A stretch of DNA of 64,000 nt, from the NCBI GenBank assembly GCA_902791235.1, contig CADAUV010000002.1, positions 1 through 64,000 on the forward strand. The letters run 5' to 3'. Below, one piece after another: positions 35,586 through 41,919 of the stretch. A model generated the notes under the pieces. The model did no database searches. It was not told the DNA's origin and saw nothing but the letters and a program-made list of their open reading frames with translations. The number at the start of each line of letters is the position of its first letter. Positions within the stretch are counted from its first letter, which is position 1. The DNA is from Oscillospiraceae bacterium (lineage in GTDB: Bacteria; Bacillota; Clostridia; Oscillospirales; Acutalibacteraceae). A program made the position numbers and the translations under genes.

Positions 35586-35607
35586 ACTTCTTTATAACGG
35601 GTGCCCC
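35586..35607 (-). repeat. TTGGGGCA repeat, right inverted copy
   Basis: Complement of the left copy with one difference in 22. It stands between the stop of the flavodoxin-like gene and that gene's terminator, the same relation the left copy has to hypE. Confidence 0.7.
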
Positions 35608-35612
35608 TTTTA

Positions 35613-36233
35613 TTATCTGATAAAATTCGTAAATGGCTTTTGTTCCTTTTCGGGCATACCGTATTTTTCTTTACCGAGTGCGATGCTCTTCATAAGGAAG
35701 GTCATATTTCTTGCAAGCGTACGCATTGTATGGAGTCCCTCTTCATCCTGTGCCGCCTCGCCGGGAGCGGCGCCGTGAATCTGATTCCAGTAAGCGCTTG
35801 AAGCAACGGGCATACCCGAGATTGTAAAATACTTATTAAGCTCGTCAAAAGTTGCGGAAAGACCACCGCGCCTTGCGCATACCACGCTTGCGCCGACCTT
35901 CATCGTCTTATCAAAATGAGATGAATAAAAGAGTCTGTCAAGAAGCGCAATCAAGCTTGCGTTAGCGGATGCATAGTATACAGGTGAAGCGATAACAAGT
36001 CCGTCAGCCGCCTCAAACTTGGGCGCAAGCTCATTAACGGCGTCGTCGTTGAAAACGCATTTGCCGAGCTTTGCACAGCCGCCGCAGGAAACGCATCCCC
36101 TGATAACATCTCTGCCGACTGCGTATTCCTCAACCTCTACGCCCTCAGCCTCAAAAACCTTTATCATCTCGTCAAGAGCGAGCTGTGTATTGCTCCTTGT
36201 TCTCGGAGAACCGTTAATAATAAGAACCTTCAT
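35613..36233 (-). CDS. flavodoxin-family NADPH-dependent FMN reductase-like protein
   Basis: 206 residues. The N-terminal VLIINGSPRTRSNTQ is the FMN phosphate loop; SPVYYASANASL near 85 completes the flavin site. A Cys cluster GCVSCGGCAKLGKC near residues 45-60 is shared with the iron-sulfur flavoprotein relatives, though many members with this motif have not been shown to hold a cluster. It probably reduces a quinone, flavin or other small acceptor in the cytoplasm. Monocistronic, with its own promoter and terminator. Confidence 0.85.
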   Translation of the reverse strand: MKVLIINGSPRTRSNTQLALDEMIKVFEAEGVEVEEYAVGRDVIRGCVSCGGCAKLGKCVFNDDAVNELAPKFEAADGLVIASPVYYASANASLIALLDRLFYSSHFDKTMKVGASVVCARRGGLSATFDELNKYFTISGMPVASSAYWNQIHGAAPGEAAQDEEGLHTMRTLARNMTFLMKSIALGKEKYGMPEKEQKPFTNFIR

Positions 36234-36261
36234 AAAAAATCATCCTTTCTTATTTTTACCT

Positions 36262-36290
36262 ATTATATAGCATAGACGAAAAAAATTCAA
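36262..36290 (-). promoter_or_regulatory. sigma-A promoter of the flavodoxin-like gene
   Basis: On the minus strand TTGAAT (36290-36285), 17 bp, TATAAT (36267-36262). The stretch 36291-36406 up to the divergent promoter shows nothing further I can name. Confidence 0.7.
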
Positions 36291-36406
36291 CAAAAGAGGC
36301 GTCAAAATTTATATACAACAGGAATAACACAAAAAATGTCAAGCCCCTACCCCTTGTGCCAAATATGAACAGTATGTTAATCTCAGGCGCTTATATGCTA
36401 ATTTTA

Positions 36407-36435
36407 TTGAAAAACGGCACAATATGTGGTATAAT
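36407..36435 (+). promoter_or_regulatory. sigma-A promoter of nfeD-SPFH-pspC
   Basis: TTGAAA (36407-36412), 17 bp, TATAAT (36430-36435). Confidence 0.75.
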
Positions 36436-36512
36436 ATAGCCAAGATACAGGCAAGAAAGTTCAGCTGGTATTTTGTCTGTATTCTAATAATATGTCAGAT
36501 AAAGGTGGTTAT

Positions 36513-36950
36513 ATGACAAACACAATGTACATTGTATGGGCAGGTCTTATAATACTCTTTGCGGTAATTGAGGGCATGACCGTACAGCTTGTATCAATAT
36601 GGTTTGTAATAGGCTCTGTTGCAGGACTTATCTGTTCACTGCTTAAAGCACCCGTATGGTTACAAATTACGGTTGCGGTAGCTGTCAGCATAATCGCCCT
36701 GATAATAACACGACCTATTATAAAAAAGCACATAACGCCCAAAATCACGCCGACCAACGCGGACAGAGTAATAGGAAAAGTCGGTATTGTCGATGAGGAT
36801 ATTGACAATACTAAGGCTGTCGGACTTGTAAGCGTTGACGGTCAGATATGGAGCGCAAGGGCGCAGGACGGCGAGCTTATCGCAAAGGGTGAGCAAGTCG
36901 ATGTGCTGAAAATCGAAGGCGCAAAAATAATTGTTAAAAAGCATAATTAA
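36513..36950 (+). CDS. NfeD-like membrane protein
   Basis: 145 residues from the ATG at 36513, with AAAGGTGG 4-5 nt upstream; an ATG seven codons earlier lacks this. Two or three membrane helices (IVWAGLIILFAVIEGMTV ... WLQITVAVAVSIIALII) are followed by an OB-fold tail (GKVGIVDEDIDN ... VDGQIWSARAQDGELI ... GAKIIVKK). NfeD proteins pair with SPFH/stomatin proteins, and one follows 14 bp downstream. A role in membrane microdomains or membrane stress is inferred from that pairing. Confidence 0.87.
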   Translation: MTNTMYIVWAGLIILFAVIEGMTVQLVSIWFVIGSVAGLICSLLKAPVWLQITVAVAVSIIALIITRPIIKKHITPKITPTNADRVIGKVGIVDEDIDNTKAVGLVSVDGQIWSARAQDGELIAKGEQVDVLKIEGAKIIVKKHN

Positions 36951-36964
36951 AAAGGAGTAAAACT

Positions 36965-37894
36965 ATGGCAGGCTTTATTATCGGATTTCTTGTAATAATC
37001 GCAATTCTTGCACTTGTATTTACAAACATAAGAGTTGTACCGCAGTCAAAGGCTTTCGTTATTGAAAGGCTCGGCACTTACTATTCAACCTGGGATACGG
37101 GACTTCATCTCAAGCTCCCCTTCGTTGACAGGATAGCAAAAATTGTTTCCCTCAAGGAGCAGGTTGTTGACTTCAAGCCGCAGCCCGTTATCACGAAGGA
37201 TAATGTAACAATGCAGATTGATACGGTCGTATTCTATCAGATTACCGACCCGAAGCTTTACACCTACGGTGTTGAAAGCCCTATCTCTGCTATTGAAAAC
37301 CTTTCCGCAACAACTCTGCGTAACATCATCGGCGAGCTTGAGCTTGACTCAACGCTCACCTCGCGCGACACAATCAACGCTAAAATCAGGGTAATTCTTG
37401 ACGAAGCTACCGACCCGTGGGGCATTAAGGTTAACAGGGTTGAGCTTAAAAACATCATCCCGCCGAGAGAGATTCAGGACGCCATGGAGAAGCAGATGAA
37501 GGCTGAGCGTGAGCGCCGTGAGGCAATCCTTCGCGCAGAGGGTGAAAAGCAGTCAAGAATTCTTGTTGCGGAAGGTCATAAGGAGTCAAAAATCCTTGAG
37601 GCTGAGGCTGAAAAGCAGTCCGCAATCCTTCACGCCGAGGCTGTAAAGGAAGCTAAAATCCGTGAGGCTGAGGGTGAGGCAATGGCTATCGAGCAGGTAC
37701 AGAAGGCGCAGGCTGAAGCTATCAAGCTTCTCAACGAGGCTGACGCAAACGAGGCTGTTATAAAGCTTAAAGCGCTCGAGGCATTCCAGAAGGCAGCCGA
37801 CGGTCAGGCTACAAAGATTATCATTCCGTCCGAAATTCAGGGCATTGCAGGTCTTGCTGAGGGCGTAATCGGCACAGTTAAAGACAACAAATAA
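36965..37894 (+). CDS. SPFH/band 7 (stomatin-like, QmcA-type) protein
   Basis: 309 residues. An N-terminal membrane anchor (IIGFLVIIAILALVF) is followed by the SPFH domain (VPQSKAFVIERLGTYYSTWDTGLHLKLPFVD; VITKDNVTMQIDTVVFYQI; NLSATTLRNIIGELELD) and a long Ala/Glu-rich coiled coil (about 175-265, repeats of EAEKQSAIL type). Such proteins form ring-like oligomers that organise membrane regions and bind proteases. Partner of the NfeD gene just upstream. Ribosome site AAAGGAG. Confidence 0.93.
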   Translation: MAGFIIGFLVIIAILALVFTNIRVVPQSKAFVIERLGTYYSTWDTGLHLKLPFVDRIAKIVSLKEQVVDFKPQPVITKDNVTMQIDTVVFYQITDPKLYTYGVESPISAIENLSATTLRNIIGELELDSTLTSRDTINAKIRVILDEATDPWGIKVNRVELKNIIPPREIQDAMEKQMKAERERREAILRAEGEKQSRILVAEGHKESKILEAEAEKQSAILHAEAVKEAKIREAEGEAMAIEQVQKAQAEAIKLLNEADANEAVIKLKALEAFQKAADGQATKIIIPSEIQGIAGLAEGVIGTVKDNK

Positions 37895-37914
37895 TTAGTA
37901 TAAGGAGAGATATT

Positions 37915-38139
37915 ATGAAAAAGTTATACCGCGACACAAGCAATCAGATGCTTTCGGGCGTATGCGCAGGTATCGGAAAATACTTTGACATCGACCCGAC
38001 AATCGTAAGACTCTTATGGGTTCTGCTTGTAATTGCAGGAGGAACGGGAATTCTTGCATACATCATTTGTGCAATCGTAATTCCTGCTGAGCCGCCTGTA
38101 AACCAGCAGGAATGGGAAAATCTTAACGAGCAGCAATAA
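37915..38139 (+). CDS. PspC domain membrane protein
   Basis: 74 residues. KKLYRDTSNQMLSGVCAGIGKYFDIDPTIVRLLWV is the PspC domain start, followed by one hydrophobic helix (LLVIAGGTGILAYIICAIVIP). PspC-like proteins take part in membrane-stress sensing. It closes the nfeD-SPFH-pspC operon, which fits a membrane-integrity role. Ribosome site AAGGAGAG. Confidence 0.9.
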   Translation: MKKLYRDTSNQMLSGVCAGIGKYFDIDPTIVRLLWVLLVIAGGTGILAYIICAIVIPAEPPVNQQEWENLNEQQ

Positions 38140-38152
38140 CGAAATTACAAAG

Positions 38153-38182
38153 GCGCAGAGGTATCAGACCTCTGCGCTGATT
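38153..38182 (+). terminator. terminator after pspC
   Basis: GCGCAGAGGT/ACCTCTGCGC stem (10 bp), 5-nt loop, then TGATTTTG. Confidence 0.8.
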
Positions 38183-38248
38183 TTGTTTGCGGTGCTTTTT
38201 TACCGCAAAATATTTTCTTACACGGATAATCCGCTTTTAAACTTTAAA

Positions 38249-38277
38249 TTGTATTATTCCCTGAATTATGGTATAGT
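38249..38277 (+). promoter_or_regulatory. sigma-A promoter of fruK
   Basis: TTGTAT (38249-38254), 17 bp, TATAGT (38272-38277). This rules out an in-frame start at 38183. Confidence 0.6.
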
Positions 38278-38305
38278 AATGCTTAGTAAAACTAAGGAGC
38301 TATCA

Positions 38306-39232
38306 ATGATTTATACAGTTACCTTCAATCCCTCGCTTGACTATGTTATAAAGCTTAAAAGCATTAAGAGCGACGACATCAACCGCGCTGACAGCGAAAG
38401 AATATGCTACGGCGGCAAAGGAATCAATGTTTCCGCTATGCTGAAAACACTTGGCTGTGAAGCAGAAGCGCTCGGCTTCGCAGGCGGCTTTACCGGAAAA
38501 GAGCTTATTAAGCTTCTTGATAAGGACGGTATAAGGAATGATTTTAATTTCCTTGAAAACGGCAATACAAGGATAAATGTTAAGCTCAGGACCGAGGAGG
38601 AGCTTGATATTAACGCAAACGGTCCCGAGATAAGCGAAAAGGATTTCAGAAGCTTTGAGGAAAATCTGATAAGTCTTTTAAAGGAAGGCGACACGCTCGT
38701 GCTTGCAGGCGCGCTTCCGCCCTCACTCCCCTTTGACACTTACGGCAGGCTGGTAAAACTCGCCGAAGGCAAAAACATACGATGTGTTGTTGACGCATCA
38801 GGCGAGGCTCTTATTAAGGCGATAAAGGAAAAGCCGTTTCTGATTAAGCCAAATCACCACGAAGCCGGCGAAATTTTCGGCAGACAGCTTAAAAGCGATG
38901 ACGAATTTATCGAGCATGCGCGGCTGCTTCAGAAGCTCGGCGCAAGAAATGTGCTAATCTCACGCGCTGAGGAAGGGTCTGTTCTTGTATGTGAAAATGC
39001 AGAGATTTATAAGGCGGAGGCTGTTAACGGAAAGCTTGTAAACAGCGTGGGCTGCGGCGACAGTATGGTAGCAGGCTTTATTGCAGGGTATGAAAAATCG
39101 GGCGATTTTGCGCAGGCGCTCAAGCTTGCTTCTGCCTGCGGAAGCGCAACCGCCTTCACCGATGGGCTTGCAAACAAAAGTCAGATTGAAAGAATTTCAG
39201 AAAAAACACATATAAAAAACATAAAGGAGTGA
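38306..39232 (+). CDS. fruK: 1-phosphofructokinase (PfkB family)
   Basis: 308 residues from the ATG at 38306 with AAGGAGC upstream. MIYTVTFNPSLDYVIKL is the FruK/LacC N-terminus, GGKGINVSAMLKTLG the first PfkB signature, and VNSVGCGDSMVAGF the second with the catalytic Asp. It phosphorylates fructose 1-phosphate to the 1,6-bisphosphate, or tagatose 6-phosphate in LacC relatives. The usual fruR and fruA (PTS) neighbours are missing; it stands alone with its own promoter and terminator, so the physiological sugar is uncertain. Confidence 0.88.
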   Translation: MIYTVTFNPSLDYVIKLKSIKSDDINRADSERICYGGKGINVSAMLKTLGCEAEALGFAGGFTGKELIKLLDKDGIRNDFNFLENGNTRINVKLRTEEELDINANGPEISEKDFRSFEENLISLLKEGDTLVLAGALPPSLPFDTYGRLVKLAEGKNIRCVVDASGEALIKAIKEKPFLIKPNHHEAGEIFGRQLKSDDEFIEHARLLQKLGARNVLISRAEEGSVLVCENAEIYKAEAVNGKLVNSVGCGDSMVAGFIAGYEKSGDFAQALKLASACGSATAFTDGLANKSQIERISEKTHIKNIKE

Positions 39233-39251
39233 ATGATATTCACTCCTTTAT
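39223..39251 (+). terminator. terminator overlapping the fruK stop
   Basis: AAAGGAGTGAAT/ATTCACTCCTTT stem (12 bp) around GAT; the fruK TGA is inside the 5' arm. Confidence 0.75.
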
Positions 39252-39263
39252 ATTGTATAACGA

Positions 39264-39324
39264 AAAGCGATGCGCGGACTATCCTACGCATCGCTTTAAA
39301 GTTTACCGCCATTCGCGCGGTAAA
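39264..39324 (-). terminator. two hairpins after the spore-protein gene
   Basis: On the minus strand a TTTACCGC/GCGGTAAA hairpin (39324-39302) is followed by AAAGCGATGCG/CGCATCGCTTT (39297-39264) and TTCGTT. Together they end the spore-protein transcript. Confidence 0.7.
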
Positions 39325-39335
39325 GAGAGATAAAC

Positions 39336-39533
39336 TTATCTCATAGACTCCTCATAAGCCTTAATCATTTTCTTAACCATCTGACCGCCGACTGAGCCTG
39401 CCTCACGAGAGGTAAGATCACCGTTGTAGCCCTGCTTAAGATTTACGCCTACCTCGTTAGCTGCTTCCATCTTGAAACGGTTGAGTGCTTCCTTTGCCTC
39501 GGGTACAACGCTCTTATTGCTGCTTGATGCCAT
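39336..39533 (-). CDS. alpha/beta-type small acid-soluble spore protein
   Basis: 65 residues from the ATG at 39533, preceded by GAGGTG. The first half (PEAKEALNRFKMEAANEVGV) and second half (LTSREAGSVGGQMVKKMI) match the two conserved blocks of alpha/beta SASPs; Glu-Ala within the first block is where the GPR protease cuts at germination. These proteins coat spore DNA. Its presence shows that the genome belongs to a spore-forming lineage. I could not make out a clear sigma-G promoter. Confidence 0.92.
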   Translation of the reverse strand: MASSSNKSVVPEAKEALNRFKMEAANEVGVNLKQGYNGDLTSREAGSVGGQMVKKMIKAYEESMR

Positions 39534-39556
39534 TTCGAACACACCTCACTTTTTAT

Positions 39557-39596
39557 AAATTGCAGGGTGAAATTACAAAGCTCCGCCCTGCAATTT
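39557..39596 (-). other. long hairpin in the leader of the spore-protein gene
   Basis: Perfect 11-bp stem AAATTGCAGGG/CCCTGCAATTT (39557-39567/39586-39596), 18-nt loop, about 15 nt before the ribosome site, with no T tract. It may stabilise the mRNA or be an operator. Confidence 0.5.
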
Positions 39597-39651
39597 CTCA
39601 ACCTTGCAAGTTTATTGTGTGCAGTATATTCGTTTTTAAAAATTGAAAATA

Positions 39652-39711
39652 TTGTAAAAAACAAAAGGACGCCCATCAGCCAAGCGCACCTCGCCTCCTG
39701 ATTGCGTCCTT
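39652..39711 (-). terminator. terminator of the GH43-tadA transcript with large structured loop
   Basis: Minus strand: AAGGACGC ... GCGTCCTT outer stem and ATCAG/CTGAT inner stem around a loop of about 18 nt, then TTTGTTTTTT. The 5' arm overlaps the tadA stop. The outer stem shares AAGGACGCCC with the sequence before the left TTGGGGCA repeat. Confidence 0.75.
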
Positions 39712-40159
39712 ATTTTTTGTTTCTTAAATTTTTAAAAAATTCAGTAAGAAGCGCCGAACATTCGGCTTTATCCACGCCCGAAATGATTTCGGGATGATGA
39801 TTATACGGCAGGTCGTTAAAGTCAACGACTGAGCCGAATGAGCCTGCCTTGAGGTCGCTTGCGCCGTAATAAACGCATTTTATTCTTGAATTTATAATTG
39901 CGCCTGCGCACATAGGGCAGGGTTCAAGAGTAACATACAAATCGCACTGCCAGAGCCGCCAGCCGCCAAGCTTTTTACAGGCGCTGTCAATTGCCTCAAG
40001 CTCTGCGTGATAAAGCGCGTTTTTACCCTTTTCACGCCTGTTTCTGCCCTCTCCGACAATCACGCCGTCCTTAACGACAACCGCGCCGACAGGCACCTCG
40101 CCCTCCTCGGCGCTGAGCCTTGCAAGCTCGAGTGCCCTTGTCATAAATTCATTTGCCAT
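39710..40159 (-). CDS. tadA: tRNA-specific adenosine deaminase
   Basis: 149 residues. Deaminase motifs: HAELEAI (zinc His and catalytic Glu) near residue 51 and EPCPMCAGAI near 80 (two zinc Cys). NALYHAE rather than NPTAHAE and SVVDFN near the end fit TadA well. It converts A34 to inosine in tRNA-Arg(ACG). Its ATG shares one base with the stop of the GH43 gene upstream, an odd functional pairing. Confidence 0.93.
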   Translation of the reverse strand: MANEFMTRALELARLSAEEGEVPVGAVVVKDGVIVGEGRNRREKGKNALYHAELEAIDSACKKLGGWRLWQCDLYVTLEPCPMCAGAIINSRIKCVYYGASDLKAGSFGSVVDFNDLPYNHHPEIISGVDKAECSALLTEFFKNLRNKK

Positions 40160-41100
40160 TAAACTCTGTCCTCATATCTCAGAGCGGTAAGCACGCCGTC
40201 ATCCACATTGATTTTACATATACGCGCGTTCCTGCGGTCGCCCGAAAGCCCGTCGTCCTTAATATCCCTTGCGTGATAAACTGCGTACCACTGACCCTTG
40301 TATTTAATCATTGAGTGGTGGCCCGTGCCCTCCTCAAATTCGTTCTTAGCCATAACGGGTGCATAGGTATTCTCATCCGGATACTTTTCAAACTTGATTT
40401 TTGTAAGGTCGGTTTCGTCCGTCTTTGCTCTTGCGTATCCTATATAATATGTGGGCTGCTGATAACAGTTACCCGAATACATAAGATAATGCCAGTCGCC
40501 CTCGCGGAAGTAAAAAGCGCCCTCGATTGTATGCCAGTTAACGCCTTTTTTGTACCTGTCGTACATATAGACATCCTCATCCAGGGTAGGAACAATCATA
40601 GTCTGAGGCTTGCCCTCGGCTGTGTACGGGTCAAGAAGTCTGTCTGCAACAATATAAGTACCCGGTCTTTCGCCCTCAAAGGTATTTGTTGAATAAAAAA
40701 TAAACAAACCGCTCTCGTTTTTAACAACATGTGAGTCAATTGAAAACGGATGTAAAAGCTGTTTTGCATCGGTAAAAGGGCCGAGGGGGCTTGAGCTTTT
40801 CGACACATGCATAGTCTGTCTGTGTCCGCCCTTATCGGGCGTATCACCGTAAAACTCAAAGGAGCAGTACATATAATATGTTCCGTCAAGCTCAATTACG
40901 CTCGGCGCCCAGAAATCCTCAACATCAGGATATGTAAATACCATACCCTCGAATTTCCACTCGCCGAAAAGGTCGTCGGCACTGTACGCATAAATGCCGT
41001 CATCGCCCGTGGTGTAGATGTAAAACCTTCCCCTGCTTTCAAGAATAAAAGGGTCCGCCTGTCCGATATAGTTTTCCTTGTCAATCTTAAGTAAGTGCAT
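40159..41100 (-). CDS. glycoside hydrolase family 43 protein, cytoplasmic
   Basis: 313 residues from the ATG at 41100 (GCGAGG about 7 nt upstream). Five-bladed propeller of GH43 type with the three acidic residues visible: Asp16 in GQADPFIL (base), Asp in SIDSHVV (pKa modulator) and Glu in TIEGAFYF (acid). WAPSVIELDGTYYMYCS and EEGTGHHSMI are further family marks. It should cleave arabinose- or xylose-containing oligosaccharides. No signal peptide, so it acts on imported fragments. It lies downstream of bioY on the same strand but has its own promoter. Confidence 0.9.
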   Translation of the reverse strand: MHLLKIDKENYIGQADPFILESRGRFYIYTTGDDGIYAYSADDLFGEWKFEGMVFTYPDVEDFWAPSVIELDGTYYMYCSFEFYGDTPDKGGHRQTMHVSKSSSPLGPFTDAKQLLHPFSIDSHVVKNESGLFIFYSTNTFEGERPGTYIVADRLLDPYTAEGKPQTMIVPTLDEDVYMYDRYKKGVNWHTIEGAFYFREGDWHYLMYSGNCYQQPTYYIGYARAKTDETDLTKIKFEKYPDENTYAPVMAKNEFEEGTGHHSMIKYKGQWYAVYHARDIKDDGLSGDRRNARICKINVDDGVLTALRYEDRV

Positions 41101-41107
41101 AAGAATA

Positions 41108-41157
41108 CCTCGCATATTTTATGGCGGTATTATACAATATGCGAGGTAAGATTACAA
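41108..41157 (-). promoter_or_regulatory. GH43 promoter framed by an 11-bp inverted repeat
   Basis: Minus strand: TTGTAA (41157-41152), 17 bp, TATAAT (41134-41129). A perfect inverted repeat CCTCGCATATT/AATATGCGAGG lies at 41108-41118 and 41136-41146: one arm in the promoter spacer, the other covering the ribosome site. Confidence 0.6.
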
Positions 41158-41174
41158 TATTAAATTTTAAAAAA

Positions 41175-41753
41175 TCAAACTCTTTTCATAAGTTTACGAA
41201 GAGTAGGCGCTATGCTTGCCGCAACAATGATTTTCACAAGGTCGGGAATAATATACGGAAGCACGCACCAGCCGAGAATTGTACCAAGTCCTGCAGGCTC
41301 GTTTGTCCTTGCATAAACAACCGCAAACCACGCTGTGCCGAAGGCATAGCAGACGGCAATACCGAGTATCATTGAAATAACGGTTATAATGAATTTTAAA
41401 GGCTTTTTACAGTTCTTCTTATCAAGAGCGTCGCTGACAGAGCCTGCAATCAGGGCGGTAAAAATAAAGCCCACAATGTATCCGCCCGTAGTCCCTGCTA
41501 CTGCGCTGATACCTGCTTTAAAGCCCGAGAATACGGGTACTCCGATAATACCCAGAAGAATATAGACAAGCACCGACGCGCTGCCCCTTTTCATCCCGCC
41601 GACAGCACATATAATGCATACAGCCATAGTCTGAAGCGTTACGGGAATACCGCTTGGAAGCGGTATTGAAATCCACGAGCAGACGGCTATTAATGCCGCA
41701 AACACTCCGATAAATACCAAATCCGTAGTTTTGAATTCTTTATTTTCTTTCAT
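41175..41753 (-). CDS. bioY: biotin transporter BioY (ECF S component)
   Basis: 192 residues with six membrane helices. ICSWISIPLPSGIPVTLQTM-type N-terminus, GVPVFSGFKAGISAVAGTTGGYIVGF and the C-terminal ILGWCVLPYIIPDLVKIIVA are BioY family blocks. It captures biotin, alone or with a shared ECF energising module encoded elsewhere. Ribosome site GGAGAAG. A BirA operator overlaps its promoter, so biotin should repress it. Confidence 0.94.
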   Translation of the reverse strand: MKENKEFKTTDLVFIGVFAALIAVCSWISIPLPSGIPVTLQTMAVCIICAVGGMKRGSASVLVYILLGIIGVPVFSGFKAGISAVAGTTGGYIVGFIFTALIAGSVSDALDKKNCKKPLKFIITVISMILGIAVCYAFGTAWFAVVYARTNEPAGLGTILGWCVLPYIIPDLVKIIVAASIAPTLRKLMKRV

Positions 41754-41777
41754 AAGCTTCTCCTCTCTTTTTTTACA

Positions 41778-41805
41778 ATTATAAAGCTAAGCTCCAAATT
41801 GTCAA
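41778..41805 (-). promoter_or_regulatory. sigma-A promoter of bioY
   Basis: Minus strand: TTGACA (41805-41800), 16 bp, TATAAT (41783-41778). The -35 element lies inside one half of the BirA operator. Confidence 0.75.
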
Positions 41806-41831
41806 CCGAATATTGATTAAAGGTTTACAAT
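41798..41831. promoter_or_regulatory. BirA operator controlling bioY
   Basis: ATTGTCAACC (41798-41807), 14 bp, GGTTTACAAT (41822-41831). This fits the Firmicutes biotin-repressor consensus TTGTTAACC-N14/15-GGTTAACAA with one difference per half. Confidence 0.85.
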
Positions 41832-41859
41832 TAATAAATACCTGACAGATATAACAGAC

Positions 41860-41888
41860 TTGATTAAAAACAAATTTTAATTTATAAT
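41860..41888 (+). promoter_or_regulatory. sigma-A promoter of the GH30-LRR gene
   Basis: TTGATT (41860-41865), 17 bp, TATAAT (41883-41888). It lies 28 bp from the BirA operator and reads away from it. Confidence 0.65.
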
Positions 41889-41919
41889 AATAACAGAATT
41901 ATAATCGGGGGAGATTATT

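Noticed and set aside
39652..39711. SRP RNA gene next to tadA
   Set aside because: In Firmicutes the SRP RNA often follows tadA, but the conserved apical sequence (GGAAGGAAGCAGCC-like) is absent; the element reads as a terminator.
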